A stretch of 64,000 nucleotides of DNA from Firmicutes bacterium UBA5766 (lineage in GTDB: Bacteria; Bacillota; Desulfotomaculia; Desulfotomaculales; Nap2-2B), in the NCBI GenBank assembly GCA_002418775.1, contig DIEU01000058.1, positions 1-64,000 on the forward strand. Reading direction: 5' to 3'. Shown in pieces: positions 16,401 to 22,038 of the stretch. How positions within the stretch are numbered: position 1 is the stretch's first letter; every line of letters begins with the position of its first letter. Below the pieces are notes generated by a model that worked only from the letters and a program-made list of their open reading frames with translations, did not search any database and was not told where the DNA came from. Both the position numbers and the translations under genes were made by a program.

Positions 16401-16493
16401 GGCCAGGGCCATGCCGGCAAAAATAAAGCAGGATAAAGCCACTACTGCCAGGATGACGGTCATTCTGCCCCACTTGTTTAACCTTTTTGTCAC
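13443..16493 (-). CDS. Large cysteine-rich exported surface protein
   Basis: About 1016 residues from the GTG at 16493, chosen because GGAGGG lies eight bases upstream and the signal peptide (VTKRLNKWGRMTVILAVVALSC...) starts there; an upstream frame adds 12 residues without a site. The mature chain has about 26 cysteines, many in close pairs (PPCALCPAG, ICCLEVNCQIC, SACQDC), unusual for an exported Gram-positive protein. It appears all-beta, with a C-terminal region (NSWQLVSTPKEL, NLGWNLVGPSF) like the repeated 'W-L-S-P' domains of secreted proteins. No SLH, dockerin, sortase signal or catalytic motif was found. First gene of the surface run. Function unknown; a structural or S-layer-like role is a guess. 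Confidence 0.7.
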   Translation of the reverse strand: MTKRLNKWGRMTVILAVVALSCFIFAGMALAESINMVAGDNPVTGNPSYVVKADHTYAYTVTGTGMDIDVNLFAEGNLLGKLAATPDGSTLNRIVLDFPFGPMRYSTVEDPAVNDANEAIDPAYTPTLHDPENNNLAGLIGETVDVWVTVDNNGDVDEYLTKVIPELHENITLSDGSVIDRVYLTVERQLIPTIGRVTDFRIEGLVVRNTKAPKEDYCVNIKHSKSCFTPKCLNLDVVLTVGKITIDTIDDCKVAGARVNVTGHVYRTEGGYTEGIEPVWLDYPWPITTWPVIIEYVGETKNPVYPPCALCPAGTPYLVPVCVSDPNQGGIVDNGCLGEPYTHQNPVSDFCIAPEITHTVNVLDGQVIIDRGFFKDTIVVPGVAGVSHSIVARTIEVKDTPQDASVQYYFDTADYLVPVESLEDMAYVRETDDNHFLRGFFNEDLEALEHAWVYSDQESIKPVAGDPKYITIADVGAQVDCSAYVPVVITLRDKFGNETPNKVPCGDNLAALKIDLKSIVCDPDDPTGTINPEVPFGTILDGNGSGAHEIDYTQIAPGASSVTVYFKADEGGNVRIIAGAIINGVNQLDAICCLEVNCQICILEVTPLVPCDQIPTEYLNDPNYEEPAKAGWPVKISVHYDPALPGTILADPARTEATLRVELLDSPLQSVISEASWDLEAFTDGNRLAFNMAGSKGNNDTYIHPDDNYVNSTKSDFFVYVPWDYCGPLAVKVVDPEKHVWGYKIIEYRSPVELVRVLRPNSWQLVSTPKELAGDGTMESLLGGEYFSDMLIYDKNLPGGPWAQITDPAYQLRPQYGYLLNMTQDWTNGGYCYPEQCGSEDCVQARYVFARSIGAELPGSRPLNLGWNLVGPSFDEDIHYRAAEQLLTSYGEVTFPCTPNTSCVCGDVLTQGDTLSRMLGSACQDCKTLVNWGGKGLNGYTGLGPYGPVAISLQGAPNSMGNLGNYMAASVNGNTYGGYYVDSSLYGFNGDAYWLYITSPQTLTSNTILKSADVQP

Positions 16494-16638
16494 TAAGATA
16501 TCCCTCCTTATAAGAAATAGTAACATCACGCGTGGTAACTTTTCTTTAAAAAAACTACTGCTAAACTACTGCCGCTCTTTCTTTAGGCTCCATTCCCTAC
16601 GTCTGAGTAACCACCTCCTTCAAAAACTATGATACACC

Positions 16639-16660
16639 TTGCTTAATTACACTTAAGCAA
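16639..16660. promoter_or_regulatory. Dyad upstream of surface operon
   Basis: TTGCTTAA and TTAAGCAA form a perfect 8-bp inverted repeat separated by six bases, about 146 bp before the start of the Cys-rich gene. The size and symmetry fit a dimeric repressor or activator site. The regulator is unknown. Confidence 0.4.
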
Positions 16661-16887
16661 AGGTAATCATCAAGATCTCCAAATCCTAAAAAGCTTATGC
16701 TCTTTTTATAGGTTAAGAACGCCTATATCTGGAAAACATTACCCCAAATAATTCTTCTTATGGCTGCCCGCTGGGCAAGATCCCTTAATTTACATATCTA
16801 TCATAATTTCGAGAAATAAATTGGAAATCCTTCTGGAAAAATGATTATTTTGCAGGTAATTTAAACCAGTCCTCACCCGGAGGAAAT

Positions 16888-17066
16888 TAAAGGCTCTGCT
16901 CACTGATAATGCTTATCGGAACAAATATTCGTCCTTTTTGAGTAAAGCTGAAGACCCGTCTTATGCCTCATTCCCGTTAATCAGCAGCTTGATTGATTGT
17001 CCTGCCTGAGCAAACCCACAACCAAGCAAAAAGATACCTGTTAGCAGGACAACTATTATTTTTCAA
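16888..17066 (-). pseudogene. Decayed copper-amine-oxidase-like (stalk) domain gene
   Basis: Read in pieces, the minus strand gives a signal peptide (KIIVVLLTGIFLLGCGFAQA), then QSIKLLINGNEA, a stop at 16961-16963, and in another frame GRIFVPISIISEQSL. These are the start and the G-R-x-F-V-P motif of the copper amine oxidase N-terminal (stalk) domain, also present intact at 17823-18284. A TTG start at 17066 with GGGAG ahead is out of frame by one base in an A-run, so at least two frameshifts have killed it. Confidence 0.6.
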
Positions 17067-17343
17067 TCAATCTCCCACACTTTTTATATCGTGTGGACCG
17101 GAGGAAATATCACCCGCAAAAACACCATGAGAAACTTTCCTCCTTTTCCATTGATCTACTAATCCATACTTATTTAGACACCGACAATCAGAAAAAAGTT
17201 CCAGTTCTTCAATAAATATTTATAGCTTTTATTTTAGCCCGGGGAAAAATCATTTCCAAATAAAACAGTTCCTGCTTCTAGTTTATTCAGCTGATTTTTT
17301 TATATAGTGCCGCCGATCACAATTTAATTTTTTTTATAAAAAA

Positions 17344-17772
17344 TTAACCTCCGCCAAACTGGCGGCCTGGTCTATGGGTTATTAAATCTACGCACAGAAT
17401 AACCAGGGTAAGGAAGAAAAGGCCGGAAGAAGTCAGGCAAAAAGCACAGAAGCTCTTTAATATCTGTGACTGATAAATGATCAGGGCGGAGCAAATGAAT
17501 GCGCTAAAAAGGGCTAAGAGAAGGGCGAAAACCTGGCACCGCCTGCTTTGCCGGGCAAAGAAGCTGAAAATGACCAGCAAGGCGGCGGTAGACGCGCCCG
17601 CAAGGGCGAAAGAAACTTTTCTTGCAACAAGCAGAACCGGCTCGCTGCAGCTTCTTGTGTAGCAAAACAACTGTGACAAAGGAGTGATAAAACCATTGAA
17701 ATACAGATAAAGCAATAGAGCGGCATTCAAAAGAGAAAGCAACGCAGCCCATCTGGTCAAGGGAAGCAACAA
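17344..17772 (-). CDS. VKOR-family membrane thiol oxidoreductase
   Basis: A 142-residue protein with four predicted membrane helices. Vitamin K epoxide reductase family features are a periplasm-side Cys pair in the first loop (C37, C42) and a CxxC active site in the last helix (C109-A-F-C112). Bacterial VKOR proteins pass electrons from exported thioredoxin-like partners to quinone, so forming disulfides in secreted proteins. The start is probably TTG at 17772 with a weak ribosome site. It follows the CPVC protein by 50 bp, likely in one operon, and precedes the Cys-rich surface genes, which could be clients (inference). No fused thioredoxin domain. Confidence 0.65.
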   Translation of the reverse strand: MLLPLTRWAALLSLLNAALLLYLYFNGFITPLSQLFCYTRSCSEPVLLVARKVSFALAGASTAALLVIFSFFARQSRRCQVFALLLALFSAFICSALIIYQSQILKSFCAFCLTSSGLFFLTLVILCVDLITHRPGRQFGGG

Positions 17773-17822
17773 TTTTTTTTCTGAAATCTCAAGTACCCCC
17801 TATAATTTTTGAATTAGCTTGT

Positions 17823-18284
17823 TTATTTTTTTAAGGAAACGCAGACCGGACAATAACCATTGTCGACCAGAACTGTTGACCTTGCTTCATCCCAGACTAC
17901 TTTGGCGCCCAAAGACTCCGCAAGCGCTTTCAGGGGCACGTAAAGCCGCCCTCCGATGATTTTTGCGCTGACATCCAAATTGATTTTCGCGCCATTCTTA
18001 AATGCAGTTGCGCTGCCGGGAGTTAACCGGATAATATCCTGCTTTCTTGTTATGGTTACGGTTCTGGCGCCGGCGTTCCATTTTACCGCAGCCCCCAATT
18101 GTTCTGAGAACACCCTGCAGGAAACCAAAGTATGTCCATTCTCAATGAGAATATCGGAGCTGTTAAGAATCTGACCATTGACATTCACATAAATCTGGCG
18201 GGCCATTCCAGTCGCCGGAAAGAAAACGCTTTGGAAAAAAATCATGACTACTGCAAAGACCAGGAATATCTTTAAACGATACAT
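17823..18284 (-). CDS. Secreted stalk-domain protein with C-terminal CPVC
   Basis: A 153-residue protein with an N-terminal signal/anchor (about 1-28) and one copper-amine-oxidase N-terminal-like (stalk) domain in two halves: YVNVNGQIL...LVSCRVFSEQLGAAVKW and GGRLYVPLKALAESLGAKVVW. It ends in GYCPVCVSLKK, a CxxC at C145 and C148, with a third Cys at 56. The domain is a common extracytoplasmic module of Clostridia and has no copper amine oxidase activity by itself. The CPVC tail beside a VKOR gene suggests a redox-active or disulfide-bonded protein. The ATG follows AAAGGAGG. Family assignment is good; role unknown. Confidence 0.75.
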   Translation of the reverse strand: MYRLKIFLVFAVVMIFFQSVFFPATGMARQIYVNVNGQILNSSDILIENGHTLVSCRVFSEQLGAAVKWNAGARTVTITRKQDIIRLTPGSATAFKNGAKINLDVSAKIIGGRLYVPLKALAESLGAKVVWDEARSTVLVDNGYCPVCVSLKK

Positions 18285-18414
18285 AGTTATATACCTCCTT
18301 TTTATAAGCTCTTTTACGCAAATTGAACTCTCCTGCCAGAATAGTGGTTTACAGGAAAAAGTTCGCTGTATTGTTATGATTTCTCCAAAAAAAACGGAAT
18401 TCCTTCATAAGTTT

Positions 18415-18439
18415 CCTGGAAGTTCCTGGAACTTCCAGG
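18415..18439. repeat. 25-bp palindrome
   Basis: CCTGGAAGTTCC and its exact reverse complement GGAACTTCCAGG flank a single central T, giving 12-bp perfect arms. It lies about 130 bp upstream of the stalk-domain/VKOR pair. No T-run follows. It could be an operator or a REP-like element; the repeated GTTCC/GGAAC half-sites favour protein binding. Confidence 0.6.
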
Positions 18440-18455
18440 CATGGCGCTGCATTAG

Positions 18456-18473
18456 GGAGGTCAACTGCCTACG
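18456..18473. repeat. Dispersed 18-bp repeat, copy 1
   Basis: GGAGGTCAACTGCCTACG occurs here and again exactly at 39761-39778. In both places it lies just after the 3' end of a minus-strand coding frame. The plus-strand GGAGG could mimic a ribosome site, but no gene follows. Probably the end of a small mobile element. Confidence 0.55.
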
Positions 18474-18610
18474 CGCTCATGTTCGCCTCCGGTTAAAGTA
18501 AAGATCTTTACCCTTTCGGCCAGTCCCCTGACCCGGACATCCCCTGGGTCTGTTATTGTCCGGCCCGCCGGAATTTCACCGGTGTGGACAAGCCCGCATA
18601 GTATTTTCAC
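18461..18610 (-). pseudogene. Remnant resembling a class III cyclase C-terminus
   Basis: A 49-codon frame starts at a GTG eight bases past the ftsH stop and contains PGDVRVRGLAERVKIFTL, like the C-terminal 'V-x-L-K-G-L-x-x-P-V-x-V-Y' of class III nucleotidyl cyclases. The catalytic part is missing. Its stop TGA lies inside the dispersed 18-bp repeat, which suggests truncation at that element. It could instead be a small real gene. Confidence 0.35.
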
Positions 18611-18618
18611 TGGTTAAT

Positions 18619-20442
18619 TTAAGCCTCGTGTTCTTCCTCTCCGGCCTGTTTCATCAGGGCGGAGAACTCTTCAGCCTCCAACGTCTCTTTTTCCATCAAG
18701 GTATTGGCTATCAAATGCAGGGCATTGATGTGCTTCTTCAAAGTTTCTTTAGCCAGGTTATAGTTAAGTTCCACAATCCTGTGCACTTCCTTGTCGATTG
18801 CGGAAGCAACTTCTTCTCCATAGTTGCGGTCACGCGCCAGGTCACGTCCCAGGAAAATCGTTTCCTGCTTGTGGCCCAGGGTCAAAGGACCAAGGTTCTC
18901 ACTCATTCCGTATTCCATGATCATACGCCGGACTATCTCGGTTGAACGCTCCAAATCGTTCTGGGCGCCGGTGCTGATCTCCCCCAAAACAAGGTCCTCG
19001 GCGACCCTGCCGGCCAGAAGCATAGTCACCTGATCTAGAAGCATGGACTTTGTCATAAAATAACGGTCTTCCTTAGGCAATAGCAGTGTGTAACCTCCTG
19101 AGCGGCCCCTCGGGATGATCGACACCTTGTGAACCGGGTCAGTATTTGGCAGCAGGTATCCGACCACGGCATGCCCGGCCTCGTGATAGGAGACAAGCTT
19201 TTTTTCCTTCTCGCTGATGACCTTGGACTTTTTCTCGGGGCCTGCAATCACGCGCTCAATAGAGCTTTCCAACTCCCGCATGCCAATTTCTTTTTTGCCG
19301 ACGCGGGCGGCTAATAAAGCGGCTTCATTAACCAGGTTGGCCAGGTCCGCTCCTGTAAAGCCGGGTGTGCGCCTGGCCAAAATGTCCAGGTCTACATCAT
19401 CACCTAAGGGTTTACCCTTGATATGGACCTTTAAAATTTCTTTGCGGCCGGTTATGTCCGGTATATCCACGGTTACTTCCCGGTCAAACCTGCCGGGACG
19501 CAGCAGGGCTGGATCCAGGATGTCAGGCCTGTTGGTAGCCGCAATAACAATAATCCCCTCATTGGGGCTGAAACCGTCCATTTCAACTAGAAGCTGGTTT
19601 AAGGTCTGCTCCCTCTCGTCATGCCCTCCGCCCAAACCCGCCCCTCTCTGACGGCCCACCGCGTCAATCTCATCGATAAAGACGATACAGGGAGCATTTT
19701 TCTTGGCCTGATCAAACAGGTCCCGGACACGTGAAGCTCCCACACCGACGAACATCTCTACAAAATCGGAACCGCTGATGCTGAAAAACGGCACTCCCGC
19801 TTCCCCGGCGACAGCTTTGGCAAGAAGGGTTTTGCCTGTTCCCGGGGCGCCGAAGAGCAGCACCCCTCTTGGGATACGCGCTCCGAGTTCGGTAAACTTC
19901 TTGGGGGTTTTTAAGAATTCGACCAGTTCGACAAGTTCTTCTTTTGCCTCATCAGCGCCGGCGACGTCTGCAAAAGTAACTTTTTTTCTTTCGTCAGTGT
20001 GCAGCTTGGCCCTGCTCTTCCCGAATGACATCACCCTGTTTCCTCCGCCCTGTGTCTGCTGCATCATAAAAAAGAAAAGCAGGACAAAAATAAGGATCGG
20101 CAGGACACCTGTCAGGATATTTGTCCACAAACCGGGCGAAGGCGGTTCTTGTGTGGTAAACTTGACTTTTTTCTCCGAAAGGATTGTGATTAGATCGGCA
20201 TCGTTCTTTAAAACGATCGTTTTAAACTTGTCGCCGTTTTTTGCCGTACCGGTAATCAGATTGGTCGTATCCTTGGCCTGGATAGTTACCTCTTGTACCT
20301 GTCCCTGATTCACATAATCAAGAAATTGATCATAACGCCATTGCTTTATGTCAACATTTTGAGGTTGCGCATATTTAAGCAGGGCTATGATTACCAACAG
20401 GATTAGCAAATAAATGCTGAGGTTCTTGAGAATCCTGTTCAA
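18619..20442 (-). CDS. ftsH: ATP-dependent zinc metalloprotease FtsH
   Basis: Membrane AAA+ protease that degrades misassembled membrane proteins and unstable regulators. About 607 residues from the TTG at 20442, which has AAGGAG eight bases upstream and gives MNRILKNLSIY; a GTG at 20451 overlaps the ribosome site and is less likely. There are two N-terminal membrane helices around an extracytoplasmic domain, then the AAA+ module (Walker A GAPGTGKT, Walker B IVFIDEIDAVG, arginine-finger region RPGRFDR) and the peptidase domain with zinc motif HEAGH. Normal family length. In B. subtilis it also follows tilS and is needed for sporulation. Confidence 0.97.
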   Translation of the reverse strand: MNRILKNLSIYLLILLVIIALLKYAQPQNVDIKQWRYDQFLDYVNQGQVQEVTIQAKDTTNLITGTAKNGDKFKTIVLKNDADLITILSEKKVKFTTQEPPSPGLWTNILTGVLPILIFVLLFFFMMQQTQGGGNRVMSFGKSRAKLHTDERKKVTFADVAGADEAKEELVELVEFLKTPKKFTELGARIPRGVLLFGAPGTGKTLLAKAVAGEAGVPFFSISGSDFVEMFVGVGASRVRDLFDQAKKNAPCIVFIDEIDAVGRQRGAGLGGGHDEREQTLNQLLVEMDGFSPNEGIIVIAATNRPDILDPALLRPGRFDREVTVDIPDITGRKEILKVHIKGKPLGDDVDLDILARRTPGFTGADLANLVNEAALLAARVGKKEIGMRELESSIERVIAGPEKKSKVISEKEKKLVSYHEAGHAVVGYLLPNTDPVHKVSIIPRGRSGGYTLLLPKEDRYFMTKSMLLDQVTMLLAGRVAEDLVLGEISTGAQNDLERSTEIVRRMIMEYGMSENLGPLTLGHKQETIFLGRDLARDRNYGEEVASAIDKEVHRIVELNYNLAKETLKKHINALHLIANTLMEKETLEAEEFSALMKQAGEEEHEA

Positions 20443-20475
20443 TAAAGCCACTCCTTCGTAATTTATACTATCCTG

Positions 20476-20503
20476 AAAATATTCTTTGCATTAGAGAAGT
20501 CAA
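20476..20503 (-). promoter_or_regulatory. Candidate ftsH promoter
   Basis: TTGACT (20503-20498), 16-base spacer, TATTTT (20481-20476) on the minus strand, about 30 bases upstream of the ftsH start and inside the tilS-ftsH gap. Moderate match to sigma-A. Confidence 0.4.
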
Positions 20504-20541
20504 TTAATAGAAATTTTAACACATCCCGTACTTTGTTTCAA

Positions 20542-21984
20542 TTATGCCGTTGCAGCGGAGCTTCCCAGAATCTGAAGATAAAGACAATTGACAGTCCCGC
20601 CGGTGACTTTCCAGTCCTGGGATAAACGCAGGCCGCCAACCCAGACAATATCGTCCCCGCATACCACCAGTGGAATCCTGTCCCGTTTATAACGGGCTAT
20701 CTTGCTGTCAATCAAAAATTTTTTAAGTTTCATCGTCCCGCCCAGCCCAAAAGGAGAAAATACATCCCCTTCCACACGCCTGCGCACAAAGAGAGGGTGT
20801 TTGACAAGGTCATAATCGAGCAGGGCTTCATTTGAAGACATTTCGGAAAACGGAGGGGCGTCACTTATGTCGATCACTTCCGCTTGGATGCGCAGATCTA
20901 TTTCTGGAATATAAGTCACCCCGGGTACAATTAAGGAGCGCTTGTAGGGAAGTACGGAAGCCGGTTCCGCTTCCCGGGAAAACTGCAGGAAATTGTTAGT
21001 CTTCAGCGCACGGATTCTCCTAGGAAGAATCATAACCCGCCCGCCGGCTTTTTTATGCAGCAATTCCATCAGCTTATCAACATGGTGGTAAGAAAGTTCC
21101 TTTGTTTCCCCGGTTGCCTCGTTCCAGGCCAGTCGTAATACACGCCGGCAAAGCGGAGCGGATAATTCACGCAGCATATTGTTATCTAAAACAACCATTC
21201 CGTTCTTTTTCTCATTTGTTTTTATTTTTTCCAGATTAATCATGGCCAGTTCCTCAAGGTAAGCATCCTCTTCGCTGCATAGATTGCCCAACTGCACCAG
21301 TGTATTGACAATTTGAGGGTTGTATTCACGTTCCAGCAAAGGCAGCAAATTCAAGCGAATACGATTCCTTGTATAAACGGGTTTAAGGTTGGAACTGTCC
21401 TGCCTGACAGGCAAATTATGCTGCAGGCAATATTTTTCTATTTCCCTGCGGCGTATTTCCAGAAGCGGGCGGATGAACAGGCCGCGTACATAAGAAATGC
21501 CTTTTAAGCCGCTTATGCCGGCGCCGCGCAGAAGGTTAAGAAGGATCGTTTCCGCCTGATCGTCCGCATGATGTCCCAGGGCCACCCTGCCGGCGCCCAA
21601 CTTGCCGGCAAGTTGTTCAAAGAAAGAAAAACGAATTTCCCTGCACGCTTCCTGAAGTGACAGGCCCGAGCTTTTATGATAGCTTTTGACATCAGCCTCT
21701 TCTATATAACAGGGCAGTTCCAGTTTTTTTGAAAATTCCCTGACCGAACGGGCATCCTCTTTTGCTTCCTCGCCCCGGAGCTGATGGTTCAGGTGGGCAA
21801 CAACCGGGAATATCTGCAGGTCATCTTTCAGGATCCACAAAATATGCAGCAGGGCGATCGAATCAGACCCTCCGGAAACGCCGGCCAGAACCTTATCCCC
21901 GGGTTTTAACATTTCCAATTTCTCAATCAGTAATCTAACTTTTTTAACCAAGTCAATACCAGCCAAAGATCGACACCTTAACAC
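20542..21984 (-). CDS. tilS: tRNA(Ile)-lysidine synthetase TilS
   Basis: Modifies C34 of the CAU-anticodon tRNA-Ile to lysidine using ATP and lysine, so that AUA is read. The N-terminal PP-loop ATPase domain carries SGGSDS; ALGHHADDQAETILLNLLRGAG is the family's second signature; the C-terminal TilS domains follow (480 residues at most). The start is uncertain: GTG at 21984, or TTG at 21966 with AAGGTG ahead. It lies between spoIIE and ftsH as in B. subtilis, but hprT, usually between tilS and ftsH, is absent. Confidence 0.95.
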   Translation of the reverse strand: MLRCRSLAGIDLVKKVRLLIEKLEMLKPGDKVLAGVSGGSDSIALLHILWILKDDLQIFPVVAHLNHQLRGEEAKEDARSVREFSKKLELPCYIEEADVKSYHKSSGLSLQEACREIRFSFFEQLAGKLGAGRVALGHHADDQAETILLNLLRGAGISGLKGISYVRGLFIRPLLEIRRREIEKYCLQHNLPVRQDSSNLKPVYTRNRIRLNLLPLLEREYNPQIVNTLVQLGNLCSEEDAYLEELAMINLEKIKTNEKKNGMVVLDNNMLRELSAPLCRRVLRLAWNEATGETKELSYHHVDKLMELLHKKAGGRVMILPRRIRALKTNNFLQFSREAEPASVLPYKRSLIVPGVTYIPEIDLRIQAEVIDISDAPPFSEMSSNEALLDYDLVKHPLFVRRRVEGDVFSPFGLGGTMKLKKFLIDSKIARYKRDRIPLVVCGDDIVWVGGLRLSQDWKVTGGTVNCLYLQILGSSAATA

Positions 21985-22038
21985 AAAATTTTATACTATA
22001 TATTTCCACACTGATACGCTTTTCCCTCCATTTTTTTA

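Larger units (their letters stand above)
16494..17343. other. Long spacer upstream of the surface run
   Basis: No intact gene. It holds a dyad (16639-16660), a frameshifted copper-amine-oxidase-like remnant (16888-17066), a GGAGG site followed by a 14-codon frame MVFLRVIFPPVHTI (17084-17128, minus) and a hairpin CCACAC...GTGTGG. I looked for a c-di-GMP riboswitch core and did not find one. The promoter of the surface genes must lie here but I could not assign it. Confidence 0.6.
18285..18618. other. Spacer behind ftsH
   Basis: It contains a 49-codon gene remnant (18461-18610), a dispersed 18-bp repeat (18456-18473) and a 25-bp palindrome (18415-18439). No clear ftsH terminator is visible. 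Confidence 0.6.

Noticed and set aside
1184..16493. Cellulosome locus
   Set aside because: No glycoside hydrolase, carbohydrate-binding module or multi-cohesin scaffoldin is present; only one cohesin and a metalloprotease are seen.
16494..17343. c-di-GMP riboswitch upstream of the surface genes
   Set aside because: The conserved GEMM core blocks were not found on the minus strand; the structures present are a dyad and a small hairpin.
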